Shown: positions 8,498-17,964, numbered from the stretch's first letter. The stretch: DNA of 64,000 nucleotides from JBPCQA01 sp050998615 (GCA_050998615.1 JBPCQA010000019.1:62001-126000); one strand, 5' to 3'. Translations and numbers: made by a program. Notes: generated by a model not told the origin, from the sequence alone.

Positions 8498-9805
8498 TCA
8501 TGAGTGACTGACGTCGTCCGATGGGTTGCGGGTAGGCAGCAACAGGGTGAATCGGGTGCGCGGCTCACCGTGAGCCTGCAGCACTCGACCCCCTTGCGAG
8601 GTTGCGAGCGCGCAGGCCAGTCGAAGACCAATCTTGCCGTGGTTGTGCCCAGGTGCGACAGGCGCGGCTGGCCCATCCAGAGGGTGCAGCCCGGGTGCTG
8701 AGCCGTCGTCGATTACGTCGATCGCGAGCGCGCCTGCGCTGTCGCGGGCGGCCACGGTTACCACTCCTCGACCATGCTGATAGGCATTGTCGATGAGGAC
8801 ATCGAGGATCTGTCGCGCCGCCGCCAACGAAGCCTGGGAAGGGCAGGAATTCCCGCTGACCACCCGAAACGGTCGGTCCCGTGCCGCGAACACGCCGTGC
8901 CAGCGATCACGCAAGTCATCGAGCAGCTGAGCCACGTCAAAACCCTCGCCGGATGGCGACTGACTGCGAGCCAGGCTCAGCACCTCGTCGACGGTGCGAG
9001 AAAGCATGTCCACCGAGTTGATCGCCTCCGCAGCTGCTGCTCGAAGCGCCTCTGAATCCTCGCCGACGGCAGATTCCAGCTCCAAACGCAGACTGGTCAG
9101 CGGCGTACGCAACTGGTGTGAGACGTTCGCCGAGAACGTCCGCTCACGGGAGACGAGATCATCCAAGCGGGCGCCCGTCTTGTTGAGGGCATCCCCCGCA
9201 CGATCGATCTCCGCGACTCCGCTGGGGCTTGCCCGCACGGCGAAGTTGCCCTCACCCAGCTCGGCGGCCACTGCTTCGAGCTTGGTGAGCGGTCGGATCA
9301 ACCGGCGACTCGCGGCAATCGCCAACCCACTGGCGCAACCGGCGCCGAGCAAGGCCAGCGCAGCCATGAGTCCCCACGTTTCCCAAACCCGCTTCTGCAA
9401 CGTGGATCGCGGTGATGCCGCACGCACGACGGCTATCACCCGCTCACCAGCAGTGACCGCAATGCCCACCGCGACGTCGTCGGGTGTGCTGTATTCCACC
9501 ACCACACCGCCCGAGACGCTGCCCAAGGCCATGTCGACGTGCGGAGGTCCTATCCCGGCGATGAGCCTTCCTGCTGGGTCGTAGACCGCAAGCTGGACCT
9601 CGCTCGGCGTTGCCGGCAGTTCGATGGGGTCGCGCGCCTGATAACCGGGTGACACCGCTACCGCACCGCGCAGTGCAAGACGTTCCAGCTCGCCTTGCTC
9701 GTCCGAGCGAACCACGTTGTCTATGGCGATCGCCAGCGGGATTCCGAACAAGAGCACCGCCACCACCACGGCTGCCACCGCCACGCCGACTATTCGCTTG
9801 CGCAT
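8498..9805 (-). CDS. Sensor histidine kinase
   Basis: The 435-residue kinase has an N-terminal TM (5-28), an extracellular region of about 110 residues, a second TM (about 143-168), HAMP, a HisKA domain with phospho-acceptor His230 in FSANVSHQLRTP, and an HATPase domain with N-box DNAYQHG and a divergent G2 region (GKIGLRL). The ATG at 9805 has GAGGAG upstream; an in-frame ORF continues 41 codons further but lacks conserved sequence. No response regulator is adjacent on this strand. The orphan regulator at 14878, beyond the divergent ABC operon, is the likely partner. Confidence 0.9.
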   Translation of the reverse strand: MRKRIVGVAVAAVVVAVLLFGIPLAIAIDNVVRSDEQGELERLALRGAVAVSPGYQARDPIELPATPSEVQLAVYDPAGRLIAGIGPPHVDMALGSVSGGVVVEYSTPDDVAVGIAVTAGERVIAVVRAASPRSTLQKRVWETWGLMAALALLGAGCASGLAIAASRRLIRPLTKLEAVAAELGEGNFAVRASPSGVAEIDRAGDALNKTGARLDDLVSRERTFSANVSHQLRTPLTSLRLELESAVGEDSEALRAAAAEAINSVDMLSRTVDEVLSLARSQSPSGEGFDVAQLLDDLRDRWHGVFAARDRPFRVVSGNSCPSQASLAAARQILDVLIDNAYQHGRGVVTVAARDSAGALAIDVIDDGSAPGLHPLDGPAAPVAPGHNHGKIGLRLACALATSQGGRVLQAHGEPRTRFTLLLPTRNPSDDVSHS

Positions 9806-10040
9806 CGTCAGTCTTCTCCTCGGGTGCTTCGTGGGCTGCCATGTCGTTCGACGTGTCATGGATGGGAGTGCCAACGATCCGGGCACCTGCCGCGATTCTG
9901 CTCGCCGACGGTCGACGGCGGCCATCAATCAGACACGTGTCGAAGACATTGCCTTCTCCTAACCTTGCGCTTCCCTGGCGCTCACTTGCCTGTGCTTAGC
10001 CTCGGGAAGAACGCCGTACGACGACACAGAAGGGGCGCCG

Positions 10041-10730
10041 ATGACACGTCAGGAGCGGGCATGCCGGACAAGGGCCTTCGCGGCGGCGGCAGCTGGCGTG
10101 TTGGTAGTAGGACTGTCGGGCTGCAGCGGCAACAGCTCCAGTGCGTCGCCGGGTCCCGCAACTCGGAGCGGGCAAACTGCGCGCAGTTCGACGCACGAGG
10201 CTCCGACGACGACCTCATCGCCCCCACCGACGGCCGCCTCGAACGCGCCGGCGACCGAGTTCAATCCACCTGGTGACATTCCCGACAACACCGTCTATGT
10301 TCCGTACAGGCTCACTGGCACGAAACTGGTGCTCACTGTTCCGGAAGGCTGGGCACGGTCGAGCAGGGCGGGTGCCGTCACGTTCACCGACAAGCTCAAC
10401 AGCATCACGATCCAAGATGTCTCGGCGAGCAAGGCGCCAACGGTCGCCAGCGCCAGGGTGCGGGAGGTCCCCGGCGTAGCAAAGGCGGCGTCGAAGTTCG
10501 CAATGGGCAACGTCATCAGCATCACTCGCAAGGCGGGGACTGCCATCCTCGTCACTTACCAACAAGACTCGGCGCCCGACCAGGTGACCGGCAAGGTGGT
10601 TCGCGACGCCGTCGAACGCTATGAGTTCTGGCACGCCGGTCAGGAAGCGATCCTGACCCTGACCGGCCCTACCAATGCCGACAACGTCGATCCCTGGCGG
10701 ATCGTCAGCAACTCGTTGCATTGGGTCTGA
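10041..10730 (+). CDS. Putative lipoprotein of the ABC operon
   Basis: The 229-residue product has an N-terminal signal and lipobox LSGC (Cys about 29), a low-complexity Ser/Thr/Pro segment to about residue 80, then a globular domain with NTVYVPYRLTGTKLVLTVPEGW and YEFWHAGQEAILTLTGP. The latter resembles secreted lipoproteins that accompany MacB/LolD-type transporters in actinobacteria, but no named family is assigned. It ends six bases before the first ATPase gene, so it is probably the first gene of the operon. Confidence 0.8.
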   Translation: MTRQERACRTRAFAAAAAGVLVVGLSGCSGNSSSASPGPATRSGQTARSSTHEAPTTTSSPPPTAASNAPATEFNPPGDIPDNTVYVPYRLTGTKLVLTVPEGWARSSRAGAVTFTDKLNSITIQDVSASKAPTVASARVREVPGVAKAASKFAMGNVISITRKAGTAILVTYQQDSAPDQVTGKVVRDAVERYEFWHAGQEAILTLTGPTNADNVDPWRIVSNSLHWV

Positions 10731-10736
10731 TCACCA

Positions 10737-11462
10737 ATGAAATCTGCGCAATCCGCGAGTCTGACGTTAGCCGTTAGCCAAGGCGCCGGCCCGGACGCCG
10801 CCTCGCCAGCGTTGCTGGCGCGCGATCTCTACCGCTTCTTCCGCGCCGGCGATGAGGAAACCCTGGCCTTGAGAGACGTGTCGTTGAGCGTGACGGCCGG
10901 TGAGGTCGTGGTTGTCGTGGGCCCCTCCGGGTCGGGCAAGTCGACTCTGCTCTCGTGTCTAGCCGGCCTCGATGAGCCCTCCGGTGGCTCGGTCTGGGTC
11001 GCCGGTCAACGCGTGTCGCACCAGACAGAAGCGGTGCGGGCGCGGCTGCGTGCTCGACACATCGGGGTGCTCTTCCAGGCAGATAACCTGTTCACTCACC
11101 TGCGCGTCGAAGCCAACGTTCGATTGGCTCAGACGCTAGCCGCCGACAGGCCCTTGCCACCGGTCACCGAGTTGCTTGCCTCGCTGGGCATCGACCACAG
11201 GTCAACCGCACATCCGCAAGAGCTTTCTGGCGGGGAGGCGGCACGCGCAGGGCTGGCTGTTGCGTTGGCAAACGACCCCGGTGTCTTGCTCGCGGACGAG
11301 CCAACCGGGGAGCTTGACGGGGAGTCGGAGCGTCGGCTCCTTGAGATGCTGTGCCGGCGAGCGAGAGCCGGTTGTGCCGTTGTCATCGCCAGCCACAGTG
11401 TCGCCGTACGCCGGATTGCCGATCGAGTGATCGCCCTGCAAGACGGAAGGTTGATGCCATGA
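10737..11462 (+). CDS. ABC transporter ATP-binding protein, MacB/LolD type
   Basis: The 241-residue ATPase has Walker A GPSGSGKST, signature LSGGE, Walker B VLLADEPTGELDG and a terminal switch His in IASHS. It belongs to the type VII ABC group that drives FtsX-like permeases for mechanotransmission or lipoprotein/antimicrobial-peptide handling rather than ordinary transport. Start ATG at 10737; the stop overlaps the next ATPase gene (ATGA). Confidence 0.92.
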   Translation: MKSAQSASLTLAVSQGAGPDAASPALLARDLYRFFRAGDEETLALRDVSLSVTAGEVVVVVGPSGSGKSTLLSCLAGLDEPSGGSVWVAGQRVSHQTEAVRARLRARHIGVLFQADNLFTHLRVEANVRLAQTLAADRPLPPVTELLASLGIDHRSTAHPQELSGGEAARAGLAVALANDPGVLLADEPTGELDGESERRLLEMLCRRARAGCAVVIASHSVAVRRIADRVIALQDGRLMP

Positions 11463-12157
11463 CAGCCGCGGTTCCGCTGGTGAGGTGCGATGCAGTTTCT
11501 CGGACGTACGGCGCCGGTAACACCGCGGTAGTCGCCGTTCACACCGCGACCTGCGAAGTGCCAGCCAAAGCCCGGATCGCCATCGTCGGGCCCTCAGGCT
11601 CGGGTAAGTCGACACTGCTGTACTTGATGGCCGGCCTCGACGCGCCGACGTCCGGCCGTGTCTCCTGGCCTGCCTTGGGCGACAAACACCAACCGCACCG
11701 GGCGAAGGTCGGCATGGTCTTCCAGGGTGCCAGCCTGATGTCCCCGCTTACCGTGGTGGAAAACGTGGCGCTCCCGCTTGTGCTCGAAGGCGCTCCCGAC
11801 AAGCGGGCTCAGGAACGCGCGCATCAGGCGCTGGTGACCCTCGGCATTGAGGAGTTGGCCAACAAACTGCCAGAAGAGCTGTCGGGCGGGCAGGCACAAC
11901 GCGCGGCAGTTGCCCGGGCACTGGCTGCAGGGCGGCCGTTGATCATCGCCGACGAACCCACCGGACAACTCGACCACGTCGCGGCGGACCGAGTGATGAG
12001 CGTGCTGCTCTCTGCAGCCGACAGCCTCGACGCCACCCTCCTGGTCTCGACCCACGATCCGTTGATCGCCGATCGACTCGACACGCGATGGACGATGGAC
12101 GAGGGGACGCTGCATACGGTCGCGGGATTCCTGGAAGAGAGCGGTGCCACGTCATGA
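11459..12157 (+). CDS. Second ABC transporter ATP-binding protein
   Basis: This 232-residue ATPase has Walker A GPSGSGKST, signature LSGGQAQR, Walker B LIIADEPTGQLD and STHD. It differs clearly from the upstream ATPase, so the operon carries two distinct nucleotide-binding subunits and one large permease with two FtsX-like halves. They may form a heterodimer. The start ATG at 11459 overlaps the previous stop, and the stop overlaps the permease start. Confidence 0.92.
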   Translation: MTAAVPLVRCDAVSRTYGAGNTAVVAVHTATCEVPAKARIAIVGPSGSGKSTLLYLMAGLDAPTSGRVSWPALGDKHQPHRAKVGMVFQGASLMSPLTVVENVALPLVLEGAPDKRAQERAHQALVTLGIEELANKLPEELSGGQAQRAAVARALAAGRPLIIADEPTGQLDHVAADRVMSVLLSAADSLDATLLVSTHDPLIADRLDTRWTMDEGTLHTVAGFLEESGATS

Positions 12158-14820
12158 GAATGGCGGGGCTGTGGTTGCGGGGGCTGCTCAGCCGACGTTG
12201 GGGACGTCTTGCGGCATCGGCGGCCGGGATCGCGCTTGCCGTTGCCCTGCTGGCGAGTCTTGGCACCTTTTTGGCGGCGTCGAAGGCAACGATGACGCAA
12301 CGCTCCGCCGACAGCATCGCGGTCGACTGGCAGGTTGAAGTACAACGCGAAGGTAACCCGGCGAACATCTTGGCGGCGGTCCGTAGAGCCCCGGGGACCA
12401 TCAAGGCGCTGCCGGTCGGCTTCGCGGACACGCCGGGCTTCCGGGCAACCGCTGGCGGCACGACGCAAGCCACTGGAGCGGGCAAGGTTCTCGGCATTCC
12501 GGCCGGCTATCAACGCACTTTTCCACTGGCAATCCGGCTGCTCACGGGGTCATCGCACGGCGCGCTTGTCGCACAGCAGACCGCCGCGAACTTGCATGTC
12601 GCACCGGGTGACACGGTGACGATCGCCCGGGTGGGCATGCCGGTGGTGTCCGTGAGGGTCAGCGGCGTCGTGGAGCTGCCGCAGGCCGACTCGCTGTTCC
12701 AGGTGGTGGGTGCTCCGCCGCAAAGCCAGCTGCAGGCGCCTCCGGACAACGTGCTGTTGTTGCCGGCGCACACGTTTGCCTCAGACTTCGCGACCCTGGC
12801 CAAGACGAGACCCGACCTGGTGAAAACCCAAGTCCACGTGCAACGCTCTCACCTCCTGCCGGCCGATCCCTCTGCCGCATACACGGTGGTGACGTCCGCT
12901 GCGAAGAACTTCGAAGCAACCGTGTCGGGCGCGGCCCTGGTTGGCGACAACTTGGGCACCGTTCTCGGCTCGGCTCGCGAAGATTCTCTCTACTCCCAGA
13001 TCCTGTTTCTATTCCTCGGCACCCCAGGTGCACTCCTCGCGGCCGCGCTCACGGCCGCGGTCGCCGGTGCCGGAGCAACGCGGCGCCGACGCGAGCAGGC
13101 GTTGCTGCGCACCCGCGGCAGCTCGCGAGCTCAGTTGCTCCGTGTGGTCGTGATCGAGGCGGCCCTGATCGGCCTCATCGGCGCAGCCGCGGGTCTGGGG
13201 ATCGCGGCGCTCATCGGCCGCTTGATGTTCGGGTCGCCCATGTTCGGTGCCAGCACGCCCAGCGCGCTTGTTTGGGCCGGCGTCTCCGTGTTGGTCGGCC
13301 TACTCGTCGCCGGAACGACGATCGTGCTTCCCGCCCGTCGCGATCTGCGAGAGGCGACCACGATGCAGGGTCGGGGCACCGCGGGACGACAACGCAGCCC
13401 GCGGTGGATGCGGTTCGGGCTCGACTTCGTGTTGCTGGCAGCGTCGCTGGCGATCTTCTACGCCACGAGCAGAAGCAAGTACTCCTTGGTGTTGGCGCCT
13501 GAGGGAGTGCCGACGATCTCGGTCAACTACTGGGCGTTCCTCGGGCCCGGGCTGCTGTGGGTGAGTTGCGCATTGTTGACATGGCGGCTGGCCGACCTCG
13601 TCCTTGACAGAGGACGGGTGGTGATGACACGCGTACTCCGACCGGCTGCCGGCAATCTCTCGGCTACGGTGACGTCCACGATGTACCGGCAGCGCCGCGT
13701 CATCATTAGGTCGGCCGTGCTCGTGGGCCTGGCGATCTCGTTCGCGATGTCCACCGCAACGTTCAACTCGACGTACCGGCAGCAGGCTGAAATCGACGCC
13801 CAACTCACCAACGGCGCGGATGTCACGGTCACTGAGTCACCCGGGGTGGTTGTTCCACCGAGCCAGGCAGCCCGATTCACAGAGGTATCTGGTGTGCAAG
13901 CGGTGTCATCATTGCAACACCGGTTCGCGTATGTCGGAGCCGACTTGCAGGATCTGTTTGGCATTGACACCGGCTCGATCACCCAGGCGGTGCATCTACA
14001 AGACGCCTATTTCCAAGGTGCTTCCGCGGCTCAAGTGCTCTCTCGGTTGCGCAAGCGCCCCGACGGGATCCTGGTAAGCGCGGAGACCGTGAACGACTTC
14101 CAACTCTCGTTGGGTGATCGATTGCGACTACGCCTGCAGAACGGCCAAACCCAGAGGTTCAGGTACGTGACGTTCCATTACGTGGGGATCGTCAACGAGT
14201 TCCCGACGGCTCCGAAGGACAGTTTCTTGGTGGCGAACGCCTCCTACGTGGCGCAGCAGACTGGAAGCGACGCGGTCGGTTCCTTCCTCGTCAACACCGG
14301 CGGACAGAACACCGGCCAAGTGGCTCAGCAAATCCAACAGCTCGTAGGCACCTCGGCCCAGGTCACCGACGTGCAAACTAGCCGCACGCTGGTGGGTTCC
14401 AGCCTCACGTCGGTGGATCTGTCCGGGCTCACCAGAGTCGAGCTGGCGTTTGCCTTGGCCCTAGTGGCTGCCGCCGGCGGCTTGGTGACCGCACTCGGCC
14501 TCAACGAGCGACGGCGCACCCTCGCCATCGCCACCGCGCTCGGCGCCACCGCCCGACAGCTGCGCGGTTTCACTATCGGCGAGTCTGCGTTCGTGATGCT
14601 AGGTGGCATGTTCGCCGGCGGCCTAGCGGGCTGGGGGCTGTCGGAGATGCTCGTCAAGGTGCTGACGGGGGTATTCGACCCGCCCCCCGCACACTTGGCT
14701 TTCCCGTGGGCCTATCTCGTGCTGGTGGCGGCCTGTTCAGTGGTGGCCATCGCCGCGGCGGCTGTCTTTACGTCGTACCAGGCCCGCCAGCGTGTCTACG
14801 AGCAACTGAGGGAGCTTTGA
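12154..14820 (+). CDS. FtsX/MacB-like ABC permease with two FtsX domains
   Basis: The 888-residue membrane protein has an N-terminal TM (about 12-35), a large extracytoplasmic domain (about 40-285), a first FtsX-type TM block (about 290-425), two further TMs (about 430-500), another TM near 530, a second extracytoplasmic domain (about 550-750) and a C-terminal FtsX block with LNERRRTLAIATALGAT. This double-FtsX layout matches type VII ABC permeases involved in lipoprotein export or envelope stress. ATG at 12154 overlaps the ATPase stop (ATGA). Confidence 0.9.
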   Translation: MRMAGLWLRGLLSRRWGRLAASAAGIALAVALLASLGTFLAASKATMTQRSADSIAVDWQVEVQREGNPANILAAVRRAPGTIKALPVGFADTPGFRATAGGTTQATGAGKVLGIPAGYQRTFPLAIRLLTGSSHGALVAQQTAANLHVAPGDTVTIARVGMPVVSVRVSGVVELPQADSLFQVVGAPPQSQLQAPPDNVLLLPAHTFASDFATLAKTRPDLVKTQVHVQRSHLLPADPSAAYTVVTSAAKNFEATVSGAALVGDNLGTVLGSAREDSLYSQILFLFLGTPGALLAAALTAAVAGAGATRRRREQALLRTRGSSRAQLLRVVVIEAALIGLIGAAAGLGIAALIGRLMFGSPMFGASTPSALVWAGVSVLVGLLVAGTTIVLPARRDLREATTMQGRGTAGRQRSPRWMRFGLDFVLLAASLAIFYATSRSKYSLVLAPEGVPTISVNYWAFLGPGLLWVSCALLTWRLADLVLDRGRVVMTRVLRPAAGNLSATVTSTMYRQRRVIIRSAVLVGLAISFAMSTATFNSTYRQQAEIDAQLTNGADVTVTESPGVVVPPSQAARFTEVSGVQAVSSLQHRFAYVGADLQDLFGIDTGSITQAVHLQDAYFQGASAAQVLSRLRKRPDGILVSAETVNDFQLSLGDRLRLRLQNGQTQRFRYVTFHYVGIVNEFPTAPKDSFLVANASYVAQQTGSDAVGSFLVNTGGQNTGQVAQQIQQLVGTSAQVTDVQTSRTLVGSSLTSVDLSGLTRVELAFALALVAAAGGLVTALGLNERRRTLAIATALGATARQLRGFTIGESAFVMLGGMFAGGLAGWGLSEMLVKVLTGVFDPPPAHLAFPWAYLVLVAACSVVAIAAAAVFTSYQARQRVYEQLREL

Positions 14821-14865
14821 CCGGACCGATCTCTTGAGTACGTCGTTGTTGAGGCGACGTGCTTC

Positions 14866-14871
14866 TAGGCT
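14866..14871 (+). promoter_or_regulatory. -10 hexamer TAGGCT for the orphan response regulator
   Basis: TAGGCT is followed by six bases and ATG 14878, the leaderless arrangement. It suggests the regulator can be transcribed separately from the ABC operon. Confidence 0.55.
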
Positions 14872-14877
14872 GTGGCA

Positions 14878-15591
14878 ATGGCTTCGCTGATGTTCGTGGA
14901 GGATGACGAGAAGATCGGCCGGCTGGTGCAATCCGCGTTGCGTGCAAACGGGCACCAGGTGACCTGGCAGCGCACCGGCGCGAGCGCGCTGCTCGAGGTT
15001 GAGCAGGCTGAGTTCGACCTGGTGTTGCTGGACCTCGGTCTGCCGGACTTCGACGGAGTGGACGTGTGCCGCGAGCTCAAGAGCCGCCAGCCGAACTGCA
15101 TCCTCGTCATCCTGACGGCTCGTCACGAGGAGATGGACGTCGTCGTGGGACTTGAAGCGGGAGCCGACGACTATCTGACGAAGCCGTTCGGCCTTACCGA
15201 ACTGCTGGCGCGGGTGCGCGCTCACCTTCGCAGGGGCACGACGACGACGACCGGGCCGGCGTTGACATTCGAAATTGCCGACCTGTACGTCGAAACCGGC
15301 TCGCGGCGTTGCATGGTAGGCGGAACGGAGGTTTCGTTACGCCCCAAGGAGTTCGACCTGTTGGTCCGGCTCGCGTCGGAAGCGGGAGACGTGGTCAGCC
15401 GCGAGGGGCTGATGGCCGACGTCTGGGACGAGAACTGGTTCGGTTCCACCAAGACCCTGGACGTACACATCGCCGCGTTGCGCCGCCGGCTCGCGGACGC
15501 CACCGTCACGCGGACCCCTCCGGTCAGGGTTCCGTCCATCACCACCCTGCGCGGACGGGGCTACCGGCTGGAACCAACCGGACGTGTTTGA
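14878..15591 (+). CDS. OmpR-family response regulator
   Basis: The 237-residue regulator has a receiver domain with acidic pair D9/D10, phospho-acceptor D52 (LLDLGLPD), T80 and K102 (TKPF), and a C-terminal winged-helix DNA-binding domain ending in RGRGYRLEP. It stands just after the two-ATPase ABC operon. Its probable partner is the histidine kinase at 8498-9805 on the far side of that operon, so kinase and regulator are split by the putative target transporter. ATG 14878 is preferred over GTG 14872 because of the TAGGCT spacing. Confidence 0.92.
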   Translation: MASLMFVEDDEKIGRLVQSALRANGHQVTWQRTGASALLEVEQAEFDLVLLDLGLPDFDGVDVCRELKSRQPNCILVILTARHEEMDVVVGLEAGADDYLTKPFGLTELLARVRAHLRRGTTTTTGPALTFEIADLYVETGSRRCMVGGTEVSLRPKEFDLLVRLASEAGDVVSREGLMADVWDENWFGSTKTLDVHIAALRRRLADATVTRTPPVRVPSITTLRGRGYRLEPTGRV

Positions 15592-15740
15592 CGCGTAAGG
15601 ACGCGACGTATCCGATCCGTTGGCATGCTGGGCGCATGGCGCACTGCCTTGGAAGCGGGCGAAAGCTGTCCCTGCTTCGTCTGGGCGGGACTTCGAGCCC
15701 AAGGCCACGAGTGGCTAGCGGCGGCCGGGAACTCGGAGGT

Positions 15741-15775
15741 CTTCACATGTGGCTCACATGTTGCTTCTTTACGGT
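15741..15775 (+). promoter_or_regulatory. Promoter and direct-repeat operator of the second two-component operon
   Basis: TCACATGT occurs at 15743-15750 and again at 15754-15761, an 11-bp period typical of OmpR-family dimer sites. A -10 hexamer TACGGT at 15770-15775 stands six bases before ATG 15782. The motif recurs downstream of the kinase gene (17936-17963), suggesting autoregulation. Confidence 0.5.
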
Positions 15776-15781
15776 GGATGC

Positions 15782-16501
15782 ATGCGGGTGCTGCTGGTGG
15801 AGGACTCGGCGCGGATGGCCGCAGTACTGAAGCGCGGACTGGTGGAAGAGGGCTATGCGGTTGACGTCGCCGTCGACGGCCCGGATGCGGTGTGGCAGGG
15901 CACCGAGTTTTCCTACGACGTGATCGTGCTGGACGTCATGCTGCCTGCTTTTGACGGTTTCGAGGTGTGCCGGCAGTTGCGGACCGCGCAGCGGTGGATG
16001 CCGGTGCTGATGCTCACGGCGTGTGCTGAGGTGTCGGCGCGGATTCGCGGGCTCGACGTCGGAGCGGACGACTACCTGACCAAGCCGTTCAGTTTCTCTG
16101 AGTTGGCGGCCCGGCTGCGGGCGCTGATCCGGCGTGGAGCGGCCGCAAGGCCGACAGTCCTTCAGGTCGGCGACCTGGGACTGGACCCGGCGACTCGACG
16201 CGCCTGGCGCGGTGAGGAGGAATTGCCGCTGACGGCCAAGGAATTCGCGTTGCTTGAGTTATTCATGCGACATCCCGGGGAGGTGCTGCCGCGCACCCGG
16301 ATCCTCGAGCACGCCTGGGACTTCGCCTACGACGGGGTGTCGAACGTAGTCGACCAGTATGTCGCCTACCTGCGCCGCAAGATCGACCGGCCGTTCGGGC
16401 GTGACGACTTGCAGACGGTACGTGGCGCCGGCTACCGGCTTAGAGCCCGCGCAGATAGGGAGTCGCCAGGCTTCAGTCCGTCGCAGTCGGGAAGGGATTA
16501 G
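15782..16501 (+). CDS. OmpR-family response regulator with repeat-derived C-terminus
   Basis: The 239-residue regulator has acidic residues E7/D8, phospho-acceptor D51 (VLDVMLPAFDG), T79 and K101 in its receiver domain, and a winged-helix domain ending in VRGAGYRL. OmpR-type proteins normally stop at about that point; here about 20 further residues (RARADRESPG...) are encoded by a copy of the end of the inverted-repeat element found at 50070-50233. The paired kinase starts four bases later. ATG 15782 is chosen from the leaderless TACGGT promoter. Confidence 0.92.
   Translation: MRVLLVEDSARMAAVLKRGLVEEGYAVDVAVDGPDAVWQGTEFSYDVIVLDVMLPAFDGFEVCRQLRTAQRWMPVLMLTACAEVSARIRGLDVGADDYLTKPFSFSELAARLRALIRRGAAARPTVLQVGDLGLDPATRRAWRGEEELPLTAKEFALLELFMRHPGEVLPRTRILEHAWDFAYDGVSNVVDQYVAYLRRKIDRPFGRDDLQTVRGAGYRLRARADRESPGFSPSQSGRD
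16442..16500 (+). repeat. Partial copy of the AGAGCCCGCGCAGAT element
   Basis: The first 26 bases are identical to the left end of the 164-bp element at 50070-50233; similarity then decays. It lies inside the response-regulator reading frame and supplies its last residues. Confidence 0.75.
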
Positions 16502-16505
16502 CGGG

Positions 16506-17930
16506 GTGTCCTTGCGGAGCCGGCTGGCGGTTTTGGTGATGCTGGCGGTGGCGGTGCTGGTGGCGGTGGGTGGGGTGTTGTTCCTCAACCAGCTTCAGCG
16601 CGGACTCGACGCATCTTTGGACACCACGTTGCGAGCCCGCGCGGAGGCAATTGTGCAGCGCATCGGGCCCGACGGTAACTCGGACTTTCAGGACAGTGGC
16701 AAGATCGGGCTGCTCCCGCCGGACGAGGCACTCGCTCAGATTGTCGATTCCCGCGGCCACCTCAGCGATTTCACGGTCGGAACCAAAGGAGAACCACTGT
16801 TGTCGGCTGCCCAGCTCGCGCGGGCGCGGGTGGGCCCATTGGCGCTGACCGCTTCGAACAGCACCGGAGACAGCGTACGACTGCTGGCCGTCCCGGTCGC
16901 CGGATCAGGACATGTCCCCACCGTCGTGGTCGTGGGCACCACCCGGGCCCTTTCTCTTGATGCGGTCGCTCGAGTGCGGACCGGCCTGCTCGCCGGCGGC
17001 GGACTCGGGGTGGCATTGAGTGGGGCGGGTGCCTGGTTGCTCGCCGGAGCTGCGCTGCGACCGGTGGAACGCATGCGCCGACAGGCCGCTCACATCTCGG
17101 TCGACGACAGCGGCGCCCGGCTGGCCGTGCCGGCAACCAGGGACGAGATAGCGAGGCTTGGTGACACCATGAACGCGCTGCTGGGGCGCTTGCAGCGAGC
17201 GCTGTCCCGGCAGCAAGAATTTGTGGCCGACGCCGGCCACGAGTTGCGAACACCACTGACGATTCTGCGCTCCGAACTTGAGCTGGCGGGACGTCCCGGC
17301 CGGTCACGCGAAGAGTTGACCGCGGCGATCTCTCGAGCTGTGGAGGAGACCGACCGGGTGATCCGGCTAGCCGAGGACCTGCTATTGCTCGCCAGGGTCG
17401 ACAGTCATGAACCGCTGCTGACGATCGCTCCACTCCGGCTGGACGAGGTGGTTGCCGACGCCGTATACGCGGCCACACCCCGTGCGTCCACCGCCGACGT
17501 TCAGATCCAGCTCGACCTGGCGACGCCCGCTGTCGTGCTCGGCGACCGGGACCGCTTCCGTCAAGTGATCGACAACCTGCTCGACAACGCGATCCGCTTC
17601 GCGCCTGCCGCCAGCACGATAACCGTCGCGGTGCTACACCAGGTCGGTGGCTCGACAGTCGTGGAGGTTGACGACAGCGGCCCCGGGTTTCCCGACGAGT
17701 TCTTGCAGCATGCCTTCGAACGGTTTCGCCGTGCCGACCCGTCGCGCGGCACAAGCGACGGCGGGGCCGGTCTGGGGCTGGCGATCGTGGCCTCGCTTGT
17801 CCGCGCCCATGGTGGCGCCGTCGCGGCAATGAACCGGCCAGCTGGTGGTGCCCGCATCCGCATCGAGCTGCCGACGTTCGGCGCCCGACGGCTCGTCGCG
17901 GCCTCCGAGCGCGGCCGTCACAACATGTGA
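16506..17930 (+). CDS. Sensor histidine kinase of the second two-component system
   Basis: The 474-residue kinase has TM1 (about 8-28), an extracytoplasmic domain to about 155, TM2 (about 160-185), HAMP, HisKA with His245 in FVADAGHELRTPLT, and HATPase with N-box DNLLDNAIRFAP, G1 VDDSGPGFP and G2 GAGLGLAIV. All catalytic motifs are intact. The GTG start at 16506 lies four bases after the regulator stop. The last codons lie inside a perfect 11-bp inverted repeat (17919-17946). Confidence 0.93.
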   Translation: MSLRSRLAVLVMLAVAVLVAVGGVLFLNQLQRGLDASLDTTLRARAEAIVQRIGPDGNSDFQDSGKIGLLPPDEALAQIVDSRGHLSDFTVGTKGEPLLSAAQLARARVGPLALTASNSTGDSVRLLAVPVAGSGHVPTVVVVGTTRALSLDAVARVRTGLLAGGGLGVALSGAGAWLLAGAALRPVERMRRQAAHISVDDSGARLAVPATRDEIARLGDTMNALLGRLQRALSRQQEFVADAGHELRTPLTILRSELELAGRPGRSREELTAAISRAVEETDRVIRLAEDLLLLARVDSHEPLLTIAPLRLDEVVADAVYAATPRASTADVQIQLDLATPAVVLGDRDRFRQVIDNLLDNAIRFAPAASTITVAVLHQVGGSTVVEVDDSGPGFPDEFLQHAFERFRRADPSRGTSDGGAGLGLAIVASLVRAHGGAVAAMNRPAGGARIRIELPTFGARRLVAASERGRHNM

Positions 17931-17964
17931 GCCGGCACATGTTGTGCTCACGCTGCTCACATGG
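17919..17964. promoter_or_regulatory. 11-bp palindrome plus repeated CTCACATG motifs
   Basis: CACAACATGTG at 17919-17929 and its exact inverse at 17936-17946 are separated by AGCCGG. CTCACGCT and CTCACATG follow to 17963. The CACATGT core is shared with the repeats before the response regulator at 15743-15761. The site spans the kinase stop codon and lies just upstream of the secreted-protein gene, so it could be an operator; without a T-tract a terminator is less likely. Confidence 0.55.
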
